Below are positions 20,385 through 31,443 of a DNA stretch of 64,000 bases, one piece after another. The DNA is taken from the NCBI GenBank assembly GCA_028538565.1, contig JAPQWN010000001.1, positions 45,808,501 to 45,872,500 on the forward strand, read 5' to 3'. The position numbers were made by a program, and so were the translations under genes. Below the pieces are notes generated by a model. It searched no databases. It worked only from the letters and a program-made list of their open reading frames with translations, and had not been told where the DNA came from. The number at the start of each line of letters is the position of its first letter. The first letter of the stretch is position 1. This DNA is from Umbellularia californica (taxonomy: Eukaryota; Streptophyta; Magnoliopsida; Laurales; Lauraceae).

Positions 20385-22678
20385 TGATTGAGAGGATGCG
20401 AGACCATCTGGTGGTATGGACAGTACCGAGGATCATTGGTTTTGCCAACGTCTCCAGGTCTTTTGGGCTCTGGCAAAATGAGTTTGCCATTTGCTAGGAG
20501 AGCCTCAAAGATTTCTTCGACGTCTCCATCGAACGGATATTTCTTTTCTACTCGCTCTTTGAAGGCATCAGAGAGTTCAGGTCTCTTACCTGCAGCTCTA
20601 TTTTCAGCTTTCTTTGGCTGCTGAGGAGCTGACTTAGTCTGCACATTGAGAACCTCCTTCTTCTTTGGTTTAGAGGTTGCAACAGCAGTCGGCTCTTTCT
20701 TTGATGATTTCTGACTGTTGAGGTCTTTGATCACCGTTTCAGCTTCCATGGAAGCTTCCAGGAGTTCCCCCAGGTTCTTTGATTTATTGCCGATGATCAT
20801 GGAGCGGATTTTAGCTCTCATGTTGTTTCGGCAGATGTCGACTAGCGACGCTTGTGGCAGTACATCTGAGCATTTGTACGCCATTGCTTTCCACTTGTGA
20901 ATGAAGTCATAAGTTGACTCATTCTCTCCCTGTTTTAGGCTGCAGAGCTGAGCCATAGTAACAGGATGATCCTCACCTTGGAAGTGGGTCAGGAAGCGTG
21001 TCTCCAGCATAGCCCAGTTCTGAATGGAGTTCTCCGGCAGAGTGGAGTACCAATCGAAGGCCGTACCTTTTAGGGTACTTGAAAAGAGGCGAATCTTGAG
21101 TGCATCTTGATCCGCGATAGCTCCCGTCAAGATCTTGAAGTGGATGACGTGCTGTCTGGCTGATCCTTTCCCCGTATATGTTTGGAGAGTAGGATGCTTG
21201 AATTTTGTGGGGAACGGGACCGAGTCCATCCATAAAGGATATGGTGGCTTGATCCCATGCTCTTTGAGTATATCCTCTTCTTTAGCTTTGGCGAGGATAC
21301 TGTCTACGTCCTTTTTGGTGAGGGCGCGTGACTCATTTTCTTCTCCATTTTCCTCGTTATTGCCATGATTCGGAGGAGGCTCATTGTTCACCTGATTTTG
21401 GACGACAAGGAGAAGGTTTTCCATCAGAGTTTCAATCCTCTGCTGGCCTTGTTCAAATTGCTGGATGCGTGTGAGCGCATCATCTCGAGGTGGATTCTGA
21501 GGTGGCGGCTCAGAACTTGTAGCCAAGACGTTCATCCCTCGGGATTCGAACGAAGAAATCGTCCTGGTGACCGAGCTGGGGCTCATTCTTTTTGATGAAG
21601 AGCTTGATGAAGGATTACTCTCCCGTCCTTGGCTGGAAGGGGCAGGAGATTCTTCGGGATGTCTTTGTGTCCTGGTGATGCTACGGGTCACCGGACGTCG
21701 GACATGGATTTTTGATGCTGACCTTTGGCGTCTTCTGGTTTTTCCAACCATATGGACGGCAGCAACTTGGTCGGGTCTTTCTTTTTCGACCCATTTGTGG
21801 GAGACTTGAAGTGTAGGAGGCCGGGTCCGTTGCTTCTCTAGTCTCTTTTGTCGATATGAAGCACGGCGGCGTGCTCGACGAGCGATTTGAGCTTTGGTCA
21901 GCTCTGGCTGGGCTCTGACGATGAAGGATGTGCTCCCTCGGGCGCAGCAGCCGAGCCTGTCTTCTTTGTAGCTAGGCAAGGACAGGATCCGGACCCGGTC
22001 CTTTGCCTGTTGCAGCGAAGCTTTGAACCTTTCGAGTTCGGCCCCTGTAGAGATGAAGGGTCGAACTGAAGGAGTGTAGGCCTTAGCAGGTGCTTTGAGA
22101 GGCCTGGTGATGCGTGATCTGATTCTGGGCTTGTGGGAGCAAGCCGGTTCATGCTGGGTTGACTTGGGAGTCAGGTTGGAGATGGGTCTCTCCTCTTTCA
22201 TGTAGGCAAGAGGGTAGAACTGGTTTTCTTTGAGTGGGGCCAGGTATGCTGGCTTGGTGGAAATTTGAGACCTTCTTTGTTTTGGGGAAGGTCTTGGAGA
22301 CCAAGTCTTGGGATAGACCTGGTTGTTTGTGGGTCGAGGCTTCGCGGGGGTGCCGCGGGCTTCAGGCTTTTGGGCGCTCGCCTTTGGTGTCACGGGAGTG
22401 ACACGTTGAGAGGCGATCTTCTGCCTTTTGGCAGGCGCAGTTTGTTCTTCGGGAAGTGGGAATGGTCCCAGTGTCCCGAAGACGATGGTCCGGGGAGTCG
22501 AGGTCGACCCTGAGTTCAGAGAGTTGCCGAGGGAGTTGACGCTTCGGCAGCTGGCGGGGCGCTTGTAAGTGCGCTCGGTTTGCTTCTGTTGAAGCATGAG
22601 TTGGTGCTTGTTCTCATCGAAGATAATGGTTAAGGCTGCCATTGTTAGTTTCGAAAAGGTTCTGAAACACGACCACAT
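20234..22678 (-). CDS. gag: Gag polyprotein, family 1 right copy
   Basis: An intact 814-residue ORF, equivalent to 837-3,281 with one substitution (Ala where the left copy has Val, near residue 306). It has the same order of a basic N-terminal region, a gag capsid domain at about 480-620 and a Cys/His cluster near 751-764. It overlaps pol by 151 bases in the -1 relation. I looked for a canonical slippery heptamer in the overlap and saw only imperfect candidates around two A5 runs (GGAAAAATGG and GACAAAAACT). Confidence 0.85.
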   Translation of the reverse strand: MWSCFRTFSKLTMAALTIIFDENKHQLMLQQKQTERTYKRPASCRSVNSLGNSLNSGSTSTPRTIVFGTLGPFPLPEEQTAPAKRQKIASQRVTPVTPKASAQKPEARGTPAKPRPTNNQVYPKTWSPRPSPKQRRSQISTKPAYLAPLKENQFYPLAYMKEERPISNLTPKSTQHEPACSHKPRIRSRITRPLKAPAKAYTPSVRPFISTGAELERFKASLQQAKDRVRILSLPSYKEDRLGCCARGSTSFIVRAQPELTKAQIARRARRRASYRQKRLEKQRTRPPTLQVSHKWVEKERPDQVAAVHMVGKTRRRQRSASKIHVRRPVTRSITRTQRHPEESPAPSSQGRESNPSSSSSSKRMSPSSVTRTISSFESRGMNVLATSSEPPPQNPPRDDALTRIQQFEQGQQRIETLMENLLLVVQNQVNNEPPPNHGNNEENGEENESRALTKKDVDSILAKAKEEDILKEHGIKPPYPLWMDSVPFPTKFKHPTLQTYTGKGSARQHVIHFKILTGAIADQDALKIRLFSSTLKGTAFDWYSTLPENSIQNWAMLETRFLTHFQGEDHPVTMAQLCSLKQGENESTYDFIHKWKAMAYKCSDVLPQASLVDICRNNMRAKIRSMIIGNKSKNLGELLEASMEAETVIKDLNSQKSSKKEPTAVATSKPKKKEVLNVQTKSAPQQPKKAENRAAGKRPELSDAFKERVEKKYPFDGDVEEIFEALLANGKLILPEPKRPGDVGKTNDPRYCPYHQMVSHPLNQCFVVREKINEMWKNGVTPLTKTMGLAPSTWCHVDKHQNHRRRRSLLPSR

Positions 22679-23603
22679 CCATTAGTAATCACAAGAATGT
22701 AATGATCATAAATGGGAATTTCTATGGTTGTCTTTTCAAATCGCTCAAGGGATATGACCCAAGCGACATGAAGAAGGCAAAAGCCATAGATGGTACAATT
22801 GTTCTGACAGCAAGTATGGTGAGCCCAGAATGAGCGTTCCAGTGACTGCTAGAAACAATTGTAAACCTAAATTCGACTTATCGAGAAGCAGGGCTTGCTC
22901 GAGATAAGAAGAATATAAGGTAGGAGTTACAAATGTGCCGGTCACAGATACAGTAGACCCTGAAAGGGCGTACCAGTATTGCTATGCACAAATGTTGGAG
23001 ATCGCATCCATGAGATGGGATTCTTTGTTTTGAAATGTCAAAAATGGATTCGTCAAAGAGAGCAGGTGACATTCCGATTCAAATACGGGCTCAACGATTT
23101 CCGCGAGCGCCAGTACTCAGAAGGGAAGAGACCACAATTTCTCGAATCTGAATCCAAAAAGTGACGAGTTTTTGGAGATTTTTTTTTTGAAATGATTTTT
23201 TTTATTTTATTTTATTTTATTTTTTTATTTTTTTATTTTTTTTAAAAAAATATTTTTTTTATTTATTTTTTTTTTATTTTTTTTGAAAAAAAATTTTTTT
23301 TTTTTAAGATTTTTTTTTGAAAATCTTTTTTTTTTATTTTTTTTATTTTTTTTTTAATTTTTTAAGATTTAAAGACGAGAGAGTACACATAGGCCTCCTA
23401 ACCCGGTCTTATGAAACCTCAATTGATAGAATTGCCCCCAGGTAAGGGTAGGATTACTTAATGAACCCGTTTGGAGGACCCTTGCCTAGAACAGTCAAGC
23501 TGTCTCCACACTCTGGACAAGGCTTTTCTTGAATCAATCGTGATCAAAGAACGCAATTGGTTTAACCTTAGTGGTCTATGTCCCTTTTTTTTATAAAAAT
23601 CCC
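22679..23603 (-). other. Family 1 leader, gag-proximal part (right copy)
   Basis: Counterpart of 3,282-4,204, including the A/T homopolymer block at about 23,178-23,365. No supported ORF. Confidence 0.6.
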
Positions 23604-24385
23604 AAATAGACTCATCGACGAGAAACGATGGCCCAAAACCTTAGTCGAACGGGCTCAACATTTCTGCAAGCACCAAAGAACGATAGGATAGGAACAAAGT
23701 TTCTCAATTTTGAATCCAAACTAAGAAAACTAATTTTTTTTTATTTTATTTTTTTTTAATATTTTTTTTTTAAATCTCTAATGAACTCATCGAAGAGAAA
23801 CGATGGTCCAAAACCTTAGTCGAACGGGCTCAACATTTCTGCAAGCACCAAAGAACGATAGGATAGGATCAAGGTTTCTCAATTTTGAATCCAAACTAAG
23901 AAAACTGATTTTTTTTTATTTTTTTTTTGAAATCTCTAATGAACTCATCGAAGAGAAACGATGGCCCAAAACCTTAGTCGAACGGGCTCAACATTTCTAC
24001 AAGCGCCAAAGAACGATAGGATAGGATCAAAGTTTCTCAATTTTGAATTCAAACTAAGAAAACTGATTTTTTTTTTGAAATCTCTAATGAACTCATCGAA
24101 GAGAAACGATGGCCCAAAACCTTAGTCGAACGGGCTCAACATTTCTGCAAGCACCAAAGAACGATAGGATAGGATCAAAGTTTCTCAATTTTGAATTCAA
24201 ACTAAGAAAACTGATTTTTTTTTTTTTGAAATCTCTAATGAACTCATCGAAGAGAAACGATGGCCCAAAACCTTAGTCGAATGGGCTCAACATTTCTGCA
24301 AGCACCAAAGAACGATAGGATAGGATCAAAGTTTCTCAATTTTGAATTCAAACTAAGAAAACTGATTTTTTTTTTTTTTTTGAAA
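23604..24385 (-). repeat. Leader tandem repeat, 5 units (right copy)
   Basis: The same unit as at 4,205-5,630, with the diagnostic ATG at 23,628, 23,803, 23,961, 24,109 and 24,260. Spacings of about 175, 158, 148 and 151 match one round of the four-unit order seen twice in the left copy. Confidence 0.9.
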
Positions 24386-24584
24386 AGAGAAAGAATGGAA
24401 ACAAACTCAAAGAAATAGAAATTTCCAAAAAATCCCATCTCATGTTTTTTTTTTTTAGGATGCAAAATCCAACATAGGCTACCAGCTAGGAAGTAGCCAA
24501 GGAATCCGGAAAAGAAGTATAAGCATAGAGCAAAAAGTATGATATGCAAATATTTCATTTCCAAGCACCGTGTTCTCAAATGAA

Positions 24585-24605
24585 CGAGTCCCACCGGGTG
24601 TGCCA
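24585..24605 (-). promoter_or_regulatory. Candidate primer binding site, right copy
   Basis: Identical to 5,825-5,845, with the same tRNA-3'-end-like complement ending GTGCCA and the same three-base gap to the LTR edge. Confidence 0.5.
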
Positions 24606-24608
24606 GCT

Positions 24609-27600
24609 TGATGGAACGCGCTCCGAGGCGCCGTTGGGGCGGCTACCGGGGTCGGCGGAACGTGGGAGTCCGTCGGGTCCGGCCCTTTCGCGCCCTGGCG
24701 GGCCCTGAAGCGTGCATCAACATTTCTTTGTGTGGGTGTGCCAGATTTTCTATTTTACTTGGAATTACAAGTGGTAATCCGGAGATCAACCTTCGCAAGT
24801 AAAAAGGAAATCAACTTCTTTCAAGTTTTCCATTGCACAAATATTTAAGAAAAGAGACATTTTCTTGGTTTGCCGTGAAAGGCGATTTTGTTTGGCATTT
24901 ATAGCCGATTTTGGCGTTTAGAGCCGATTTACAATTCTTATCAATAATGAAAGACAAGAGTTGTGATTTTTGTCTCTTTTAGAAAAATACAAACTACAAT
25001 GAAAAGCAAGAAAAGGAAGATCTAACTTTTCAGGAGATTGTGGGGGACTCGTTCAGATTGACGGTCGCAAGCCATGTATGGGCTTCGCCATCATCCATGC
25101 AGATGAGAACAGAGGATGCTCTTGATTCGCTTGGCTTGGCTATAACCTCAGATTTTTAGAGGACAAAGACCAAGGAAGGTCCTATGTCCAATAAAAAACT
25201 AAGTAGACGGGCTGAAAAGCCACGTCTAAGCCATTGGAGGCAGCAGGAGAAGGCAAGGACCTTGGGGGGGGGGGGGGGGGGGGGTGCCCCCCAAGGGACT
25301 TTTGTCACCTTGTAGTGGTGGCCGGTGCAGAACTTCAGCAGAGTTTTTTCTCTCTTTTTCTTTCTCTCAGATCTCTTTCTGATCCTTTTTTTCTGATCCT
25401 CTGATTTTCTCCTCTTTTTTCCGATCTTTTTTCAATGGAATGCTCTCCTATTTATAGGCTTTTGGTAGCCATTTAGGAGGGTTTATGAGCCTTAATGGCT
25501 TTAATGGGAGGAGTTACAAGATTTATTTCTTGATTTTGTAACTCCTTTTTCCTTGAATCTGATTGGCCGATGGAGATTAAGGGCTTTCAATCACCTTAAT
25601 TACCATAATGGGAGGAGTTTCATGGTTTAAATGCCATGAATCAATTGACTTGTAACTCCCAAATGCTTGCTTCTAATTGGGCCGTCCAAAGAAATGAATT
25701 AATGACTGCAATAAAGCTAGTCAATTAACCACATTAATTGGTCGCCGAGCAGTCGAAGAGTCGCGGGCCGTGCCGTGTCTTCTGGAATTCTTCTGGCGAT
25801 GATCATCGATGGATCTACATGCTGATCGACATCGGATGAACATGTAACTTCAGACATTGATAGCTAAGAGTGGGCCGGTGACATCTGTCTTGTCGATTTC
25901 ACGATCGGTCGGACAGAAAGTGCACTTTCTTGGTCGACCGGTTGGCGATCTTGGAGCGATCAATGATGATTTTATGCTTTTGGAGGTTGACCCGTGATTT
26001 TGACGGATGTCGGAGGATATGAGTCAATTTCAAGCACTAAAAATCACATTTTCAGGAAACCACAGGGGCCAAAGTGCGCGAAACGCGAAGAAAGACGGAA
26101 AAACGGGTCACCGGCGGAAAATCCGGTGACCCGGACCTCCATGGTCGCCGGCGACCATGGACCGGCGACCATGGGCCATGGTCGCAGGGGTCTGCGACCC
26201 TGGGGGATTTTTCCCCTTCGGAGCCCGTTTTGCGGTCGTTTTGAGGTCTTTTTCGTCGCCGTTTTCTTCTGTATTTTTCTTGACATTTCTTCTCATTTAT
26301 TGGCTTGATTTTCCTGTAGAAAACTTGATGAGAATCCTTGCATTTTTAGAGTGCAAAGTTTCCAATTTTCCGGGAAAGCCGAAGACTTTGTCGCGTAAAG
26401 CTGCTGATTTTCCGCCAGAAGCTGAAACTTGGTCAAACGATGTCGGAATGACCTGAAATTTGAGGTGAAGCCTCCTGAGCAATAAATAAGACCAACCATA
26501 GGCTTTTGTTTGAGTTTTGAAGCCGTTTGGGGTCCCGTCGATGCTTCACTTGATTTTGCTGCGGGGAAAATGCCGAGCTTTGATATGTGGCCAAACGATG
26601 TCCGATTGACCTGAAATTTGACGGGGAGCCTATTGGAGTCATTTTGAGATGTTCCATGGGCTCCGTTTTGGATGTCATGGTCCCGGGTTGCTCCGCCGCC
26701 GGTAGGCTTGATTTTCTCTCGGAGCATCGAAACCTGGTCAAACGTTGTCGGAATGACCTGAAATTCGACGTGCAGCCTTTTGGAAGCATGTTGAAGCCAC
26801 TCATGCACTTGGTTTGATGAGCGAAGGCTTCGGTGGTTCCTGCCGCCGGGAGGCTTGATTTTGCTGTCGAGCATTGATGGAGGGTCAAACGTTGTCGGTT
26901 TGACTTGAAATTTGGCATGGAGCCCTTTTGAGACATGCTGGAGTCATCTATAGGCTCTGATCGAAGTTTTGACGTCTCCGATGATGTTGCCGCCGAGAGC
27001 TCCCGTTTCGCTGTCGGAGAAGTGAAGTTAGGCCAAATGTTGTCGAAATGGCCCGAAACTTCATGTGTACTCTTCTCTTGGCTATCTTGAAGGATCTTGC
27101 AGTTTTTGTTTGATTCTGACAAGATTTGATTTTTTGGAGAAGTTGCATTGCCTATTTATGGCAGGTTGCGACTTCATGCAGCTTTCTTGATGTTGAAGAG
27201 GCAAAGTGACATTTTTGGTGTCAACAAATGCCCCCTCGAGGTACAGCGACGAGTTGCTTGACTTTTGCAGTCGATGTGCCTCGAAGAGATTTGTGAAGGA
27301 GAGCTTTGTGAATTGACCAAGAGTCTTTGAGCAATCTTTCCTTTGGTAGAGTAGCCTTTGAGCTTCTAGGGGAATTTTATGGTAATGAAAGGAATCAAGT
27401 ACCATCTCGAGGCAAAATTTTTTAAGATGACATCAGGGATGTGGATTTTGGTTTTTTTTTTTTTTTGACCTTGTGACCTAACAAGCTGTATGTGGCAGGT
27501 TAGGGGGTCGGGTTTTGGTTTTGACCTTGTGACCCAACAAGTTGTATGTGGCAAGTTGGGGGATCATGATTTGGTTTTTGGTCACTCTTTGGGACTGTGT

Positions 27601-27638
27601 GGGTCCATTGGAGTGGTTTGGATTTTTGTGGAATGTCA
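24609..27638 (-). repeat. Family 1 LTR, 5' end of right copy
   Basis: About 3.03 kb, the partner of 5,849-8,928. It differs by scattered substitutions, a longer G-run (21 versus 13) and loss of a roughly 60-bp tandem unit near 27,470-27,560 (the motif GTGACCYAACAAGCTGTATG occurs twice here but three times in the left LTR). The minus-strand TATA box is at 25,449-25,456. It ends ...TGTCA, and the sequence beyond is a family 2 pol fragment. Confidence 0.65.
26413..27095 (-). repeat. Degenerate ~147-bp tandem repeats in U3 (right copy)
   Basis: Counterpart of 7,645-8,310, with five units carrying the GGTCAAACGTTGTCGG-type motif. The ORF through it is broken here, which supports a non-coding nature. 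Confidence 0.75.
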
Positions 27639-27641
27639 ATT

Positions 27642-27849
27642 CCATATGACATGGATCTGCATCGTTCAACCCCATATTACCCCCAAAGGTAGTAACTGGC
27701 TAGACCATTTGGTTAAAGCATTGTGGGTGTATGAAACTTCTATAAAAACTCCTATGGGAGAAATCCCCATACTCTTTGACCTATGAAATGGAAGCAGCCC
27801 ATCCCCTCAAAGTCCTTCATCCATCACTGTGCATCCCTCCCCTCGAGGA
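27642..27849 (+). pseudogene. pol: Integrase C-terminal fragment of an older family 2 copy
   Basis: From about ATATGACATG this aligns by eye with 56,330-56,590 of the intact family 2 ORF, with about 75 bases missing after CCCCATATTACCCCC. Frame-breaking changes follow. It is truncated on the left by the family 1 LTR and on the right by the chromovirus LTR. The 3' continuation of the same copy resumes at 34,652 (MYLKRYTV and stop), with roughly 320 bases lost between. Confidence 0.8.
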
Positions 27850-30100
27850 TGTAAGACCTCGACCTGAGTGACCTCGATTAGTGTTAATTTAATCGTGTGT
27901 TAGTTCTAAGCGTGATTAGGGAGTTTTGGTTAAGTTGGGAATAGAATAGCTTTTGATATAGCTTTGGGAATTTTGAGTACTTTTGTGTTTAGTGGGATCC
28001 TTTGGGGGTTCCTTTTTGTGACCTTGCGTGTACTTGAGGGATTATTCAAGATTCCTGTAATTAGTGTTTTAATCCCATTTTACTCATCTCGTTAATCCCT
28101 GCGATTTTCATGTTGATCCCGTTTCGTTCGAGACCCCGAGACCCGACTTTTCTAATATCAGTGGCAAAACCGTCTTTTTACACTAAATCTGTACCCGAAA
28201 TTTGATATTCCCAAAACCTTTGAAATATATACTTTTTGGAAACTAGATATTTTGATGATCATTTTTCCCTTCTTCGTCGAATTCGTTCGAAGTCCCAAAA
28301 GTCATGATTTCAGCCATACAAGATTTCTAATAGTGGAGCCCACTCTCATTTGCTATATAAGAAGAACCCTTCTTCTTCTTTCCCCTTTTTCAGCTCAAAA
28401 CCTCAACCATCTAGGGTTTTTCTCCCCTGTCTTCTTCCTCTAGCTTTCCTACCTCCAAATCACTACCAACCTTGCATCTTTGGAGAAATGGAGATCATTA
28501 TTCTCTTCCTCTCCTTGAAAGCTTCTTCTTGATATCATTTGTGGGGGAAACTACTCATCTCAAGATCATCCTTGAGCTACACTTGTCTATTTGAAGACTC
28601 TCCAAGTAAGCTTCCTTTCTAACCTTCTAGATATGTGCTCTTCTAGTCTTAGGGAAGCTCCATTTTCATTACTGAAAGCTTTTTCTTCCCCATTCATTTA
28701 TTTGACCCTTTTTTAGGGTTTGTTTTGGGGATTTTTGTGTGTATCTTGGAATCTTGGCTTGGAAGTGATTAGAGCTTATTTTTGGCTAAGCTAGGACCTA
28801 AGGCAAGTGGATGAATCGATATTTTGAGATTTGAATGGTTTTTATGAAATGTGGATGATTTTACTATTCATTCTTGACTTGCATTGATTTGAAATAAATG
28901 CTTATAAATGAATCTCGTTATCTTGTTTAAACCTTCTAAATGTTGGCATTTATAGTCTCTTATTAAACACTTATTGTAGGATTAATGAATCTTGGTGATT
29001 GGTGGAATTCCCTTTTCTCTTGTTGTGGTTGTTTGGGGTTGAGAAGGGGGTGATTGGTGGATGTTGTAGAAGTTTTGATGGTGATTTGAAGGATGTTTGA
29101 ATGAGGTTTTAAGCCTCTCATTTAGATGAAGGAATGGGGTTCAAAGGTGATTTGTAAGTGGGAAAATGGAAGGAGCAGAACTTTCCCCGAGATCAATTTC
29201 TGGATAGTTCGTTCGAGCGGACTTGACAGGTCACTTGAGCGAGCCGTCTTGAGAAGGATTCGTGCCATCCAGAGGACAGTTCACTCGAGCGAACCTTAAC
29301 TGGCTCTAGCGAACCATCCCAGAATCCCATCTAGAGAGTGGTTAGTTCACTCGAGCCAACCTGAACTTGGCAAGTCCGCTGGAGCGAACCCAACTTCGCT
29401 CGAGCGAATCCTTCCAGAAACCATTCTAGAGACCACTTTGCTCGAGTGAACTGTATCATCCGCTCGAGCGATGGGCACTGTTCACCTGGGGTCAGGTTGA
29501 GAGCAATAATGAAACATTTAAACGATTGGGAAAGGTTCATTGGAAATCCCCTTGTACCCGGAAGATTTACTAGGCGATGTATGAGGCCCGGTTGAGAAAG
29601 GAACCACATCACGAAGCTTCATTGAAGTTTTGGAAAAATTCACCAAGGTGTATAAGGAGCCCGGAATGTCCCCAAACTCAAAGAGTACCAAGTTCATACC
29701 AAATCGACATACGGGACCCCTATTCACCTTGAACTAGTCTTGAACCCCGATACTTGTTCTGAGATTTCGAAAGTCCATTAGTATTTCATCGTTCCCAAAT
29801 TTTGTTATGTGCTCCCGGAATACATGATTTATGATTTATCATTCCCGAAGACACTGGAATCACATTTGTATTGTTTTACTAGTCCCGATGTGCATTACTT
29901 GATGTTGAAAGGATACTTGTGCCTTGAGCACCCTCGTCTTGCCCGGTTACATACTTGCACTTGATGTATTTTATTCATGTCTTGATTTTGGGTATTTGAC
30001 GTATGAGTCGGCACCACTAAGCTTGGATAACCTTGCCGGTTTGATCCACCGACTTGGAGATCCCGCTCTTGTCCCGCTAGCTGCAGTTTGGATCCCGCTA
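27850..30100 (+). repeat. 5' LTR of family 3 element, 3'-truncated
   Basis: Begins TGTAAGACCTCGACC and matches 31,444 onward until GATCCCGCTA (30,100), where it jumps to unrelated internal sequence. It contains a TATA-like TGCTATATAAGAAGAA at about 28,350-28,365 and a cluster of CGCTCGAGCGAA palindromes at about 29,205-29,480. Confidence 0.8.
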
Positions 30101-30183
30101 ACAGTGAAGATTTAAGGAATGACATCATGACCAAAGCTCACAGTACGAAGTATTCTATGCACCCAGGCAGTATGAAGATGTAT

Positions 30184-31432
30184 TAGAATTTGAAGGGTAG
30201 ATTTTGGTGGAACAATATGAAGAGGGAGATTGCGGGGTTCGTCTCCGGATGTATGACCTGCTAGTTGATAAAGGCAGAGCACCAGAAGCCTCCAGGGTTG
30301 TTACAACCATTAGAGATCCCGAAATGGAAATGGGAACACATTACCATGGATTTTATCTCCAGATTACCGAGGACCAGCAGAGGTAACAATGCAATATGTG
30401 TCATTGTAGACCATCTCACCAAATCAGCTCACTTCATTCCTATGAGGACAGGGCAGAAGGTGCAGATGTTACCCTTGGCGGAATTGTTTGTCAATGAGAT
30501 TGTCAGTCGACATGGACAGCTAATTTCTATCACATCCGACAAAGACAACAGATTCGTCTCAAGATTCTGGAAGAGATTGCATGAGTCCATGGGCACAAAA
30601 CTACAATTCAGTACGACTTATCATCCCCAGACAGATGGCCAGTCAGAGAGAACAATTCAGACCCTTGAGGATATGCTCCGCACTTGTATGTTAGACTTCA
30701 AGACTCAATGGGATGAGACCTTACCGCCGTGTGAGTTCGCCTATAATAACAGTTACCATTAGAGCATTGGAATGGCGCCTTTCGAGGCTTTGTATGGCAG
30801 AAGGTGTAGGAAACCTGTTTGTTGGGAAGAAGTTGGCACCCGCAGTTTCCATGGGCCAGCCATTGTGAGTGAGACCAGTGACAAGGTCAAATTAATCCAA
30901 GAACGTCTGAAAGTAGCCTGGAGTAGATAAAAAAGCTATGCAGACTCTCATCAGAGGGACTTACAGTTCAAAGAAGGAGACAAGGTTTTCTTGAAGGTGT
31001 CACCAACTAGGGGAACGTTGAGGGTTGGACAGAAAGGCATGTTATCCAGGAGATATATCGGACCTTATGACATTGTGAGCAAGATTTGGTGATGTGGCTT
31101 ATAGATTAGCTTTACCACCCGAGCTTTTCGGCGTTCGCAACGTCTTCCATGTGTCAATGTTGAAGAAATACGTCCTCGATCCTTCACATGTACTCCGTCA
31201 TAAACCTTTGGAAATTAGAGAAGATGCCACTAACGTTGAGAAACCTATTCAGATCATCGACACGAAGGAACAAGAGCTGAGGACACGGACTATTCATTGG
31301 GTGAAAGTACTTTGGGATATTCATGGGCTGGAAGAAGCAACGTGGGAATTACGAGATCCAGTGCAGAAGAAATATCCACATCTACTACCCGAGGTGAGTT
31401 TTATATTTCATTTGGAGGACCAAAAGTCTTAA
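30184..31432 (+). pseudogene. pol: Integrase and chromodomain remnant, family 3
   Basis: Integrase would insert the element cDNA. The remnant starts at the zinc finger (CMTC) and keeps core motifs such as MDFISRLP, DHLTKSAHF, YHPQTDGQSERTIQTLEDMLR and FEALYGRRC. The C-terminal reading (31,094-31,432) holds LPPELFGVRNVFHVSMLKKY and a chromodomain-like end with VKVLWDIHGLEEATWE, typical of plant chromoviruses. It is interrupted by TAG at 30,262, TAG at 30,760 and TAA near 30,928, and by a frame change near 31,083. At least the two TAG codons sit where Gln is usual in the family, consistent with cytosine deamination at CAG. Confidence 0.85.
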
Positions 31433-31443
31433 GGGTTGGAGGA

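Larger units (their letters stand above)
1..27638 (-). mobile_element. Tandem array of a Tat-lineage Ty3/gypsy element (family 1) sharing one LTR
   Basis: Positions 1-8,931 and 19,399-27,641 are near-identical in the same orientation. The two gag ORFs differ by one residue. Between the repeated blocks lies everything expected of one internal region read right to left: gag, pol, 3' untranslated repeats and an antisense ORF. No second LTR pair or target duplication separates the copies, so the block at about 5,849-8,928 acts both as the 3' LTR of the right copy and the 5' LTR of the left copy. The lineage is inferred from pol (protease, RT, RNase H, a second archaeal-type RNase H, integrase) and from the antisense ORF between pol and the 3' LTR, as described for Tat-type elements. 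The repeat period is about 18.7-19.4 kb and a complete unit with two LTRs would be about 22 kb. The left end lies outside the window. Confidence 0.8.
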
